Origin: Mycobacterium hubeiense
GTDB taxonomy: Bacteria; Actinomycetota; Actinomycetes; Mycobacteriales; Mycobacteriaceae
Reading direction: 5' to 3'
Assembly (NCBI RefSeq): GCF_002838065.1
Contig: NZ_PIZU01000013.1
Location: 1 to 64,000, forward strand
Length of the DNA: 64,000 nucleotides
In this document: piece after piece, positions 26,512 to 34,752 of the stretch
Numbering within the stretch: the stretch's first letter is position 1
Layout of the letters: each line of letters opens with the position of its first letter
Notes under the pieces: generated by a model
Databases searched by the model: none
Told to the model about the DNA's origin: nothing
What the model saw: only the letters and a program-made list of their open reading frames with translations
Translations under genes and position numbers: made by a program

Positions 26512-27741
26512 ATGCAGAAGCCTATGACCGGGGTGCGCGTCCTGGAGGTCGCGCAGTTCACCTTCGTGCCCTCCGCGGGCGCGGTCCTCGCCGACTGGGG
26601 CGCCGACGTCATCAAGATCGAGAACCCCGTGACCGGTGATGCGCAGCGGGGGCTCGTCACGGTGGCCGGTCGCTCCGCTACCGCGCCGGGGGTGTCGTTT
26701 TCGCCCATGGTCGAGGCGCCCAACCGCGGCAAGCGCAGCGTCGGATTGTCGTTGGCGCTGAAGCAGACTCGGCCGGTGTTCGAGGAGCTCGTCAGGCGCA
26801 GCGACGTCTTTCTGACCAACCTGTTGCCAGAGGCGCGGGCGAAGCTTCGCATCCACCTCGAGGAGATACGGCGCATCAACCCGTCGATCATCTATGTCGC
26901 CGGTAGCGGCTTCGGAAGCGAAGGACCCGACCGTGAGACGGGCGCCCACGACACGACGGCGTTCTGGGCGCGGGCGGGCAACGCCGACGGTGTCACGCCG
27001 ACCGATTCGGAGGTGCCGACGGGCATGCCCGCAGGGGCGTTCGGCGACAACATCGGCGGCATCACCATCGCCGGGGCGGTGGCCGCGGCCCTCTTCGGCA
27101 GGCAGACGACTGGGCAGACGTCGGTCATCGACGTGTCGCTGCTCGCGGTGGGGGCGTGGGCCAACCAGTCCAGCGTCAACTTGGCGATGCTGTACGGCTG
27201 CCCGCTGCCGAAGATCGACCACCGCACACAGGCGCCGGGCAACCCATTGACCGGGGCCTACCGATGCTCCGACGGCCGCTTCATCCAGCTGGCCATGTTG
27301 CAGCCGACCAGGTACTGGGCCCCCGTGTGCCGAGTCTTCGGCCTCGACGCGGCCGCCGTCGACGAGCGGTTCACCACGCTGGAGGCGCTGGCCGCACACA
27401 CTGACGAAGCCACTGCGCTACTCGCCGAGGCGATCGGCACGCGGACGTTCGACGAGTGCACCCAGCTGCTGAGTCTGCTACATGGCCAGTGGGCACCGGT
27501 GCAGGACGCCTGGGAAGTCGCCAACGACGAGTCGCTGCTCGCCAACGGACGCATCGCCGACGTGCTCGACGCCCAGGGCAACCCACAGCGCTTGGTCGCG
27601 AATCCGGTCAAATTCGACGAGGCGGCAACGCATCTGACCCGGGCACCGATGTTCGCCGAGCACACCGACGAGGTGTTGCGAGAACTGGGCATGGACGACC
27701 ACGAGCTCATCGAGTTGAAGATCGAAGGCGCCATCACCTGA
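26512..27741 (+). CDS. CaiB/BaiF family III CoA-transferase
   Basis: A 409-residue family III CoA-transferase or racemase-like protein. The N-terminal CoA-site segment GVRVLEVAQFTFVPSAGAVL and GSEGPDRETG followed by AHDTTAFWARAG keep an Asp at the catalytic position. ATG at 26512 has GGAG (26504-26507) 4 bases upstream and follows the ACAD stop by 8 bases. Last gene of the dioxygenase operon; it probably moves CoA between the pathway acid and a donor thioester such as succinyl-CoA (donor inferred). Confidence 0.9.
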   Translation: MQKPMTGVRVLEVAQFTFVPSAGAVLADWGADVIKIENPVTGDAQRGLVTVAGRSATAPGVSFSPMVEAPNRGKRSVGLSLALKQTRPVFEELVRRSDVFLTNLLPEARAKLRIHLEEIRRINPSIIYVAGSGFGSEGPDRETGAHDTTAFWARAGNADGVTPTDSEVPTGMPAGAFGDNIGGITIAGAVAAALFGRQTTGQTSVIDVSLLAVGAWANQSSVNLAMLYGCPLPKIDHRTQAPGNPLTGAYRCSDGRFIQLAMLQPTRYWAPVCRVFGLDAAAVDERFTTLEALAAHTDEATALLAEAIGTRTFDECTQLLSLLHGQWAPVQDAWEVANDESLLANGRIADVLDAQGNPQRLVANPVKFDEAATHLTRAPMFAEHTDEVLRELGMDDHELIELKIEGAIT

Positions 27742-27749
27742 CTGCGACG

Positions 27750-28490
27750 CTACGTCGCGTATAGCCGGCAGCGATCGACGAGGATCTGCGCCAGCCGTTG
27801 CGGATGGCTGATCATCAGGTCATGGCAGGTGTCGATGGGGATTACCTCCTGCACGCCGCCGAGCGCCGCAATGCTGGCCCGCTGCGATTTCTGCGACAGC
27901 GCTCTGTCGCGGGTGGTGAGTATCCACGTGCGCGGCACGTCGGCGGGCAGCGCGCTGCGGTCGACGGATTCGCCTGGGATGCGGGCAGATTCCGGATACA
28001 ACCGCGCCAACGCGAACTGGCGCTGCTGCCGGGTCATGCCATTGCAGAACGCATACTGGTTGGCGAACCGCGGCACCTTGGTGGGCTTTCCCGATCTCGC
28101 AGCGCGCCGGGCGAACCACGCCAACGGGCCGCTGAGGGTGTCCACGATCGCCTGGCCCTGCGGAGGGACGAACGCGGTGGCGAAGATCATCTCGCGCACC
28201 CGTGCCGAGCCGAGTTTGGTGACGACGCCCGGCACCGTCACCCCGGCCATGGAGTGGCCGACGATCACGATCTCGCCGAGACCTTCCCGCTCGATGTCGG
28301 CGACGACGGAGTCCACCCACTCGGCGATCGTCGCGGTTGCGAGGTCCCCTGGTGTGCGGCCGCGACCCGGGAGGTCTACGGCGAGAGTGCGCAATTCCGG
28401 TGCCTGGCACCGCAATTCGGCGATGACAAGGTCCCAGCAGTCGGCGGCGTGCTCTCCACCGTGGACGAGTACGAGGTCGGGCAGCGGCAT
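27750..28490 (-). CDS. Alpha/beta hydrolase (esterase-like)
   Basis: A 246-residue alpha/beta hydrolase with the oxyanion-side LVLVHGGEHAADCWD, nucleophile Ser in VGHSMAGVTVPG and catalytic His in DTCHDLMISHP. The small size and HGG motif resemble salicylate-esterase-type or HNL-like plant/bacterial esterases. ATG at 28490 has an AAGGA-like site about 10 bases upstream; the open frame extends beyond but overlaps the racemase gene. Convergent with the CoA-transferase gene (8-base gap), downstream of the racemase gene on the same strand. Substrate unknown. Confidence 0.85.
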   Translation of the reverse strand: MPLPDLVLVHGGEHAADCWDLVIAELRCQAPELRTLAVDLPGRGRTPGDLATATIAEWVDSVVADIEREGLGEIVIVGHSMAGVTVPGVVTKLGSARVREMIFATAFVPPQGQAIVDTLSGPLAWFARRAARSGKPTKVPRFANQYAFCNGMTRQQRQFALARLYPESARIPGESVDRSALPADVPRTWILTTRDRALSQKSQRASIAALGGVQEVIPIDTCHDLMISHPQRLAQILVDRCRLYAT

Positions 28491-28516
28491 GGTTGGAGAT
28501 TCCTTGTGTCGACGGC

Positions 28517-29596
28517 TCAGTCCTGCCAGATATCGTCCGCCATCTCGGCGTGCCGAGGTGGACCCGATGGCCTGGGTTGGGGAGTGCGGGAGAATTGCGG
28601 AGCCGGCGCCGGCTGCGTGACGCCGTCTATTTCGATGAACACTTCGCGCTCCCTCAGGTGCGCGTCGGCGGCCGCTTCCGCCATGCTCAACACGGGAGTC
28701 ACGCATGCATCGGTGTTGGCGAAGACGGCACTCCATTCGTCACGGGACCGCTGCGCGAACTTGTCCGACAACACCGCATGCATCGCGGGCCAGCCGGATT
28801 GGTCGCGCTGCGGACCGACGTTTTCGGGGTTGATGTCCAGGGTCGCCAGCATCTCGGCGAAGAACTCCGGTTCCAGAGCGCCGACGGCGACATAACGACC
28901 GTCGGCGCACTCATAGGTGCGGTAGAACGGCGCCGAGCCGTCAAAAATGTTGGCGCCCCGGTCATCTGACCAGCGTCCGCCGGCACGCATGGACCAGATG
29001 GCCTGCCCGAGCTGGGCAGCGCCGTCGACGATGGCCGCGTCGACCACCTGACCGCGGCCAGACCTCTGGCGTTCGATTAGTGCGGCCAACACTCCGATGA
29101 CCGCAGGCATCGACCCTCCGCCGTAGTCGCCGATCAGATTCAACGGTGGCACCGGCGGCTGGGAGGCAGGGCCGATCGCGTGCAGCAGCCCGGTGAGTCC
29201 GATGTAGTTGATGTCGTGGCCGGCCTGCAAAGCGCGTGGGCCTGTCTGCCCCCACCCGGTCAACCGCAGGTACACCAGTCCGGGGTTGGTGGCGCAACAG
29301 GTCTGCGGTCCCAGGCCGAGGCGTTCGGTCACACCCGGACGGAAGCCCTCGAGCAACACGTCGGCTCGATCGATGAGCCGACGCACCGCGGCGTGGTCGC
29401 CAGGATCCTTCAGATTCGCCTCCACGACCCGACGCCCCCTCAGCTGTGGGTTGGGTGGGCCTGCGAGTTGACCGGCGCGTTGCACCCTCACGACGTCGGC
29501 GCCCAGATCGGCCAGCACCATCGCTGCGTGCGGACCGGGTCCCATGCCCGCCAGTTCGATGACCCGTGTGCCCGCGAGAGCGGCTGCCTGCGTCAC
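28517..29596 (-). CDS. mcr: Alpha-methylacyl-CoA racemase
   Basis: A 359-residue family III CoA-transferase-fold racemase. Residues match the mycobacterial Mcr active site with an offset of one: His127 in [12 protein letters not shown], Asp157 in [10 protein letters not shown] and Glu242 in [12 protein letters not shown]. It would interconvert (2R)- and (2S)-methylacyl-CoA esters, needed because ACADs take only the S form; this suggests a branched isoprenoid- or sterol-type side chain. ATG start at 29596, divergent from the CoA-transferase gene at 29727 with an AT-richer 130-bp intergenic region. Confidence 0.93.
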   Translation of the reverse strand: MTQAAALAGTRVIELAGMGPGPHAAMVLADLGADVVRVQRAGQLAGPPNPQLRGRRVVEANLKDPGDHAAVRRLIDRADVLLEGFRPGVTERLGLGPQTCCATNPGLVYLRLTGWGQTGPRALQAGHDINYIGLTGLLHAIGPASQPPVPPLNLIGDYGGGSMPAVIGVLAALIERQRSGRGQVVDAAIVDGAAQLGQAIWSMRAGGRWSDDRGANIFDGSAPFYRTYECADGRYVAVGALEPEFFAEMLATLDINPENVGPQRDQSGWPAMHAVLSDKFAQRSRDEWSAVFANTDACVTPVLSMAEAAADAHLREREVFIEIDGVTQPAPAPQFSRTPQPRPSGPPRHAEMADDIWQD

Positions 29597-29691
29597 GCCG
29601 CCATCGTAAACTATTCTGACATCTTGTATCTAAGTTCCTGCGATGTTTTAACAGTTACAGCGGTAGCTCGTTATATCCAGAGGAGCTAATC

Positions 29692-29705
29692 TGACGGTAG
29701 TGTCA
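29692..29705. promoter_or_regulatory. TGAC-N6-GTCA operator between racemase and CoA-transferase genes
   Basis: TGACGGTAGTGTCA occurs in the divergent region, about 22 bp before the chosen GTG of the CoA-transferase gene. A TAATCT -10-like box (29687-29692) lies 7 bases before a GTG at 29700, so the operator could straddle the start of a leaderless transcript. The rest of 29597-29691 has only a weaker half site (TTCTGACATC near 29612). Confidence 0.55.
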
Positions 29706-29726
29706 TCAATTACCGAAGGGATTTGC

Positions 29727-30947
29727 GTGAGCCCGCTGTCCGGTGTGACCGTCGTGGCCCTCGAGCATGCTGTGGCGGCGCCCTACGCCACCCGGCTACT
29801 CGCGGACCTTGGCGCCAGGGTGATCAAGGTGGAGCGGCCCGACGGCGGCGACTTCGCCCGCGGCTACGACTGCAGTGTGCACGGTGACTCCAGTTATTTC
29901 GTCTGGCTCAACCGAGGCAAAGAGTCGTTGACCCTCGACCTCAAACAGGCTGGGGGACAACGCATTCTGCGCCAACTGCTGACCACCTCAGACGTGTTGG
30001 TGCAGAACCTCGGACCGGGCGCAGCCACCCGGTTGGGTTTGGATGCCACATCTCTGGCCACCGAGTACCCGCGGCTCATCGTCTGCGATATCACCGGTTA
30101 CGGCTCAACGGGCCCGTGGCGGGACCGCAAGGCATACGACCTACTGGTCCAAGCCGAGGCTGGCCTGTTGTCGGTCACCGGGACCGGCGACGACGTGGCA
30201 CGCACAGGCATCTCTGTGGCCGACATCGCGGCCGGGATGTTCGCCTTTTCGGGCATTCTCACCGCGTTGTACGTGCGCGCCACGACCGGCGAGGCGCGCC
30301 CGGTGTCGGTGTCGTTGTTCGAGTCGCTCGTCGAATGGGTCAGCCAGCCCGCCTATTACGCGCACTACGGCGGCACCGCACCGCCGCGCACGGGCGCCAG
30401 GCACGCAACCATCGCACCGTACGGTCCGTTCACCGCCGGCGACGGCGGCACAGTGCTGCTCGCTGTTCAGAACCAGCGCGAGTGGCGCCGACTGTGCGAT
30501 GAGGTATTGGCAACGCCGGGGCTGTGTGATGACCCGCGGTTCGTGACCAACCCCGACCGGGTGACCCACCGCGACGACCTGGAGGCGATCATCCACGCCG
30601 CGATCGCATCGATGACCGCAGACGAGTTGGCGCACCGGCTCGAGGCCGCGGGCATCGCGACCGCGCGGATGAATGACGTTGAGGCTCTTTGGTCACACCC
30701 GGTACTTGCCGGCCGAGACCGATGGCGGGAGATCGGCACGCCCGGGGGTGCGATCGACGCGCTGCTACCACCGGCGATGTTGGGCGGGGTCGAGGCTGGG
30801 CTCGGAGACGTCCCAGGGCTGGCCGCTCATAGCCGAATGATCCTGTGCGAGTTGGGCTATACCGATGAGTCGATCGCGGACCTCGTCAGCTCAGGGGTGA
30901 CCACCATCGGATCGGAAGCCGACTACGGGGCACCGCCGTCAGCGTAG
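29727..30947 (+). CDS. CaiB/BaiF family III CoA-transferase
   Basis: A 406-residue family III CoA-transferase. N-terminal GVTVVALEHAVAAPYATRLL and the motif GSTGPWRDRKAYDLLVQAEAG with the catalytic Asp are fully canonical, in contrast to the double-domain protein at 5639-8101. GTG at 29727 has GAAGGG 6 bases upstream and gives the normal family N terminus; an in-frame GTG at 29700 would add nine residues and could be used if the transcript is leaderless. Convergent with the SDR gene, overlapping it by 25 bases. Probable acid-CoA transfer in the racemase pathway. Confidence 0.9.
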   Translation: MSPLSGVTVVALEHAVAAPYATRLLADLGARVIKVERPDGGDFARGYDCSVHGDSSYFVWLNRGKESLTLDLKQAGGQRILRQLLTTSDVLVQNLGPGAATRLGLDATSLATEYPRLIVCDITGYGSTGPWRDRKAYDLLVQAEAGLLSVTGTGDDVARTGISVADIAAGMFAFSGILTALYVRATTGEARPVSVSLFESLVEWVSQPAYYAHYGGTAPPRTGARHATIAPYGPFTAGDGGTVLLAVQNQREWRRLCDEVLATPGLCDDPRFVTNPDRVTHRDDLEAIIHAAIASMTADELAHRLEAAGIATARMNDVEALWSHPVLAGRDRWREIGTPGGAIDALLPPAMLGGVEAGLGDVPGLAAHSRMILCELGYTDESIADLVSSGVTTIGSEADYGAPPSA

Positions 30948-31711
30948 ATCGTCTGGCCGGTCACGAAGCCGCATACATCCGACAGGAGAAAGGCGATCAG
31001 CGCCCCGATCTCGTCGGGCTGTCCCGGCCGATTCAGCGCCGCGTCGAAACCGAAGTCCTCGGGCAATGCCCGCTCGAGCGCTTCTTCGTAGGGGTATCCC
31101 TTGCTTTCGGCGATGTACCCGCGAATAGCATGCAGCGCATCGGTTTCCACCGCGCCGGGCGCAATGCAATTGGCCCGGATCCCATCCTTGCCGTGGCTGC
31201 GGGCGATACCGCGGGTGAACGTCGCCACCGCCGCCTTCAGGCTCGCGTAGGGGAGCCTCGGCTCGTGCGGTGAGCGCGCCGAGTACGCGGCGGTGGTGAC
31301 GATCGCACCTTTCGTCTTCGCGAGGTGCGGCAGGGCCGCCTGCACGCTGCGGGTGGTCGCCAGCAGCACGTCGTGGAAGGCGGCGTCCCACGCGTCGTCG
31401 TCGGAGTCGATCGGCATCATGCCTGCTGTGCCCATCGTGACGGCGATTCCGTCAAGCCGGCCCAGCAATTCGACGGCGGCCTCGACTGCCCTGACAGCTT
31501 CTCCGGACTGGCTCACGTCGAATGCAAGACCGTGCGCCGCGGTTGCCCCGGCATCAGCGAGCGCCACGGCGGCGTCTTTGGCCTTCGTCTCGTCACGACC
31601 GACCACCACGACGGCGGCACCCTCGGCGGCCAGTGCCGTGGCGCCGGCCAAACCCATGCCTGCGGTGCCTCCGACGATCACGAATGCCTTGTCCCGAACC
31701 TGAAGATCCAC
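30923..31711 (-). CDS. SDR family oxidoreductase
   Basis: A 262-residue short-chain dehydrogenase with the variant cofactor motif VGGTAGMGLAGATAL (GGxxGMG), arginine in VVVVGRDETKAK favouring NADP, and YASLKAAV as the active-site YxxxK. NAG is replaced by TMGTAGM, which is unusual. GTG at 31711 is chosen because GAGGGG lies about 10 bases upstream; an in-frame GTG at 31738 would add nine residues. Likely 3-ketoacyl or hydroxy-intermediate oxidoreductase; substrate unknown. Confidence 0.87.
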   Translation of the reverse strand: MDLQVRDKAFVIVGGTAGMGLAGATALAAEGAAVVVVGRDETKAKDAAVALADAGATAAHGLAFDVSQSGEAVRAVEAAVELLGRLDGIAVTMGTAGMMPIDSDDDAWDAAFHDVLLATTRSVQAALPHLAKTKGAIVTTAAYSARSPHEPRLPYASLKAAVATFTRGIARSHGKDGIRANCIAPGAVETDALHAIRGYIAESKGYPYEEALERALPEDFGFDAALNRPGQPDEIGALIAFLLSDVCGFVTGQTIYADGGAP

Positions 31712-31784
31712 TACCAACAGCCCCCTCAACGTGAACACGGTCGCCAGAAGACTAATGGATGGCAATGGTTGGCGCAGCTATATC

Positions 31785-31918
31785 TGACAGATTTGTCTCT
31801 AACATTTTCGATGCGATCTGGGCCACTTTATCCAGTTAATCAGCATGTTTGTGCCATCTGTTCAGCGCGATCGATGATATTTCCAGGCTTGCATCTGACA
31901 GTAGTATCCGCTAATACT
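31785..31918. promoter_or_regulatory. Divergent regulatory region with operator-like palindromes
   Basis: The 236-bp region between the SDR and flavin reductase genes (31712-31947) has TGACAGATTTGTCT at 31785-31798, one base off the TGAC-N6-GTCA motif, and AGTAT-N6-ATACT at 31903-31918, 29 bp before the flavin reductase ATG. A half site TCTGACAGTAG adjoins the latter. No small ORF with a ribosome-binding site was seen here. Confidence 0.4.
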
Positions 31919-31947
31919 GGAGGGCATCGAGCCCCTAGGAGACACAC

Positions 31948-32544
31948 ATGGCGATCGACCTCGCGGCCGCGGACAAAGTACTGGCGGGGCTGCGCCCGTT
32001 CCCGGTGGCGGTCACCACGATCGACGACGGATTCGCCAACGGCCTGATGTCGCTGTCGGCCGGTTCGGCCAGCATCGTGCCCGAACTGCCCCGGGCCACC
32101 GTGAGCCTGACCAAGTACAACAAGACCCACGACATGCTGATCAACTCTGGCGTCTTCGTCATGCACATGCTGTCCGCGGGACCCGACGAGATCGACGCGT
32201 CGATAAACATCCTGATGACCCTGGGCGGCAGCTCAGGACGCGACGGCGACAAGCTCGCCTCCCTGCGCACCAAACCCGGCGTCACAGGCGCGCCGATCCT
32301 GCTCGACGCCCACAGCTACGTCGAATGCCGCGTCACCGGAGCACTGGACAACGACGAGAACACCATCTTCGTCGGCGACGTTGTGGCCGCCGAGGTCTTC
32401 AGCTCCGCGCAACGGCTGCGCATCGGCGAAGCCTGGGCCAAACTGCCCCACGACTGGATCGAGCGCTACGAAGCCAACCACGAACCGCAACTCCAGCACG
32501 CACGCGAGCTCCGCGCACAAGCCGCGGCACGGGTTGCGCGCTGA
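31948..32544 (+). CDS. Flavin reductase-like FMN-binding split-barrel protein
   Basis: A 198-residue protein with the flavin reductase (HpaC/HsaB-like) fold: VAVTTIDDGFANGLMSLSAG and ASIVPELPRATVSLTKYN are typical of the FMN-binding first half, and GVFVMHML follows. The C-terminal part is longer than in simple reductases. ATG preceded by CTAGGAG. It is followed within 28 bases by an LLM oxidoreductase gene, so it most likely supplies reduced flavin to that protein as a two-component monooxygenase, unless the partner uses F420. Confidence 0.88.
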   Translation: MAIDLAAADKVLAGLRPFPVAVTTIDDGFANGLMSLSAGSASIVPELPRATVSLTKYNKTHDMLINSGVFVMHMLSAGPDEIDASINILMTLGGSSGRDGDKLASLRTKPGVTGAPILLDAHSYVECRVTGALDNDENTIFVGDVVAAEVFSSAQRLRIGEAWAKLPHDWIERYEANHEPQLQHARELRAQAAARVAR

Positions 32545-32572
32545 GCGCTCCGCCCGGCTCGAGGACTCACCC

Positions 32573-33487
32573 GTGAAGTTGCAGTACAACGTGATGTTTC
32601 CGATGCGCGCTGTCAAGCACTGGCAACGCTGGAGCCAAGGAGCGAGCCTCGGCGAGGTCGCCAAAGTGGTGGAAGACGCTGGGTTCCATGGCTTTTCGAT
32701 GAGCGAACACCCCTACCCCGACAAGCACTGGCTGGCGCACGGCGGCCATCATGCCTTCGACCCTTTCGTCTCGCTGTCCTTCGCCGCCGCGGCGACCAGC
32801 CGGCTGCGGCTGATGACCTCCATCCTGGTGTCCGGCTATCGAAGCCCATACTTGACGGCCAAGGCCGCTGCCAGCTTCGACCTGCTGTCCGGCGGCCGGT
32901 TCACCCTGGGTACCGGCGCCGGGTACCTGAAATCGGAGTTCGAGGCCCTCGGCGCTGACTTCCACCGCCGCGGAGCGCTTTTGGACGAGGCGATCGCCGC
33001 GTGGAAAGCCACCTGGGCGGGCGACGAGCACCACGGACCGGAGTTCGGGGTCGCCGGACACGTGGCACTGCCATTGCCCGCCACCGCCGGCGGCCCTCCG
33101 ATCTGGATCGGAGGCAACAGTAGGGCGGCGCGGCGACGAGTGGTCGAGACCGCCGACGGCTGGATACCGATGGGCCAGTCCGCTGAGATGGCTGCAATCA
33201 CCCGCACTCCCGCGCTGGCGGACATCACGCGGCTCGCCAGCCTCATCGCGGACGTGAACAAGCAACGCGCCGAACGTGGCCGAGACCCCGCTGACGTTTC
33301 GTTTGTTCCGTTTGAAGCGAGCAAGCTCGTCAGTGGCGACTGCGGGGACTTCGTCGATTCGGTCAGGCCGCGCCTGGCCGAGTATGCTGACGCCGGGGTC
33401 ACCTGGATCACCATCGAGCCCGCCAGCCGAAGCTTTTCCGACTTCCGCGCCGATTGCGAGCTCATATCGGCCGAGCTGGTCGGGTAG
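32573..33487 (+). CDS. LLM-class (luciferase-like) oxidoreductase
   Basis: A 304-residue luciferase-like monooxygenase with GFHGFSMSEHPYPD near the N terminus, LMTSILVSGYRSPYLTAKA, and GGRFTLGTGAGYLKSEFEALG. This signature is common in F420-dependent or FMNH2-dependent actinobacterial enzymes. GTG at 32573 has a GAGGAC site about 7 bases upstream and places the start 28 bases after the flavin reductase stop; the upstream continuation of the frame overlaps that gene. Probable hydroxylase or Baeyer-Villiger-type enzyme; substrate unknown. Confidence 0.9.
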   Translation: MKLQYNVMFPMRAVKHWQRWSQGASLGEVAKVVEDAGFHGFSMSEHPYPDKHWLAHGGHHAFDPFVSLSFAAAATSRLRLMTSILVSGYRSPYLTAKAAASFDLLSGGRFTLGTGAGYLKSEFEALGADFHRRGALLDEAIAAWKATWAGDEHHGPEFGVAGHVALPLPATAGGPPIWIGGNSRAARRRVVETADGWIPMGQSAEMAAITRTPALADITRLASLIADVNKQRAERGRDPADVSFVPFEASKLVSGDCGDFVDSVRPRLAEYADAGVTWITIEPASRSFSDFRADCELISAELVG

Positions 33488-33630
33488 CCCGATGGCGCAG
33501 AACTGCTTCGCCGAGATCTGCGCCAGGGCTGTGGTTGGGCCGGGACCCACGACCCTCCTGCAGATTTCGCGACCTCCGCCTGCCCAATGTATCGCTACGT
33601 CTGCTTTGTTCGTCCTCGAGCGGCAGCCAC
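33488..33630. other. Intergenic stretch without recognisable features
   Basis: Part of a 371-base region (33488-33858) between the LLM and thioesterase genes. In 33488-33630 I see no convincing gene, repeat or terminator hairpin. The remainder holds a small minus-strand ORF and an operator-like palindrome listed separately. Confidence 0.5.
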
Positions 33631-33741
33631 TTACGCCGGTGGATACGCGGGCGGCGGATACACGCCGCGCAGTATCCATGCGAACCAACTCATGCCGTAC
33701 TCCAACTCGTCGCTTACGTCGTAGTCCGGGTTGGGATCCAT
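33631..33741 (-). CDS. 36-residue small protein, Trp/Tyr/Pro-rich
   Basis: A short ORF encoding 36 residues, beginning MDPNPDYDVSDELEYGM and ending in a Pro/Tyr-rich tail (RGVYPPPAYPPA) with a central SWFAWILRG hydrophobic-aromatic segment. GAGGTG lies about 4 bases upstream of the ATG. The patterned acidic-aromatic-proline composition looks selected rather than random. It is isolated on the minus strand between two plus-strand genes. Function unknown; membrane-peripheral or protein-binding roles are possible. Could also be a chance ORF. Confidence 0.5.
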   Translation of the reverse strand: MDPNPDYDVSDELEYGMSWFAWILRGVYPPPAYPPA

Positions 33742-33767
33742 TTCTCACCTCGTCCAAGCCTCGTTGG

Positions 33768-33783
33768 TATGGTGACCACCATA
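33768..33783. promoter_or_regulatory. Perfect 16-bp palindrome in a divergent promoter region
   Basis: TATGGTG-AC-CACCATA has perfect 7-bp arms around a 2-bp centre. It lies 27 bp upstream of the 36-residue ORF (-) and about 75 bp upstream of the thioesterase start (+), in an AT-rich segment (GATAGTTATATATTTC follows). This is typical of a dimeric repressor operator; no regulator gene is adjacent. Confidence 0.55.
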
Positions 33784-33858
33784 TCGCAAACAGCTAGATA
33801 GTTATATATTTCTCCGGAGATTGGCCTGACTATCGTGCGAGGGAAGGTTCTGAATCCG

Positions 33859-34722
33859 ATGGCACTGCAACGCGGCGCGGGCGCCTCGTCGTCTTCGGCC
33901 CGAGCTGTGCCGACGTGCTTCTTCGTCACCGACGGCCGAGACTACGTGCCAACCCCTCTTGCGAGGGGGCCGTGGGGTCCGTCCCTGAGCGGCAACTACA
34001 TCGGCGGATTGCTAGGGCGTGCGGTCGAACAACAAGTCGATGACGTCGACCTGCAGCCCGCCCGCCTGACGGTCGACTTGCTCAGGCCGGTGGCGCTGCA
34101 CCCGGTACAGGTGCATTCGTCAGTAGTGCGTCACGGCCGACGAATTCGACTCGTGGACGCAGTCATGAGGCAGAACGACGCGATCGTGGCACGCGCCAGC
34201 GCGCTGTACCTTCGCCGCAGTGAACATGGCGCGGACAAGGTGTGGACATGGCCCGTCACCATGCCACCGATTCCGGCCGAACCCGTTGTGGTGCCTGACG
34301 ACCTGCCCATGTTGCTGCATTCGTACGGTCGCGATCCGGTTGCGGGCAGTCCGGGCGTCGGCGTCACCGAGTGGAGACACGACGGGCAGAAGTTCGCGTG
34401 GGTGCGGGAGACCAAGCTGCTGGTCGATGACGAGCCGCTGTCGCCGTTCACCCGCGCGGTGATGGCCGCAGACGTCACCAGTTCGCTAACCCATTGGGGC
34501 ACAGAGGGACTACAGTTCATCAACGCCGACTACACGGTATCCCTCAGCCGCATGCCGGAAGGTGTCTACATAGGACTGGCATCGGTCACGCATTACGACC
34601 ACGGCGGGGTCGCTACCGGCGTTGCCACGTTGTTCGACCAAGCCGGACCCATCGGCAGCGGGCTGGCAACGGCGTTGGCGAACCCGGGTTTCGCGCCACC
34701 TTCGTCGATGCTCTGGACCTAA
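33859..34722 (+). CDS. Acyl-CoA thioesterase family protein (double hotdog)
   Basis: A 287-residue TesB-like double-hotdog protein: the N-terminal half has GPWGPSLSGNYIGGLLGRAVEQ and the C-terminal half ends in THYDHGGVATGVATLFDQAG, the thioesterase-type pattern. It would hydrolyse acyl-CoA to free acid and CoA, possibly recycling CoA from dead-end intermediates. ATG at 33859 is preferred because GGGAAGG lies about 10 bases upstream; an in-frame GTG at 33835 would add eight residues. Monocistronic, convergent with the crotonase gene at 34753. Confidence 0.85.
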   Translation: MALQRGAGASSSSARAVPTCFFVTDGRDYVPTPLARGPWGPSLSGNYIGGLLGRAVEQQVDDVDLQPARLTVDLLRPVALHPVQVHSSVVRHGRRIRLVDAVMRQNDAIVARASALYLRRSEHGADKVWTWPVTMPPIPAEPVVVPDDLPMLLHSYGRDPVAGSPGVGVTEWRHDGQKFAWVRETKLLVDDEPLSPFTRAVMAADVTSSLTHWGTEGLQFINADYTVSLSRMPEGVYIGLASVTHYDHGGVATGVATLFDQAGPIGSGLATALANPGFAPPSSMLWT

Positions 34723-34752
34723 CGGCCCATCCGGTTCTCACGCCAATACTGC

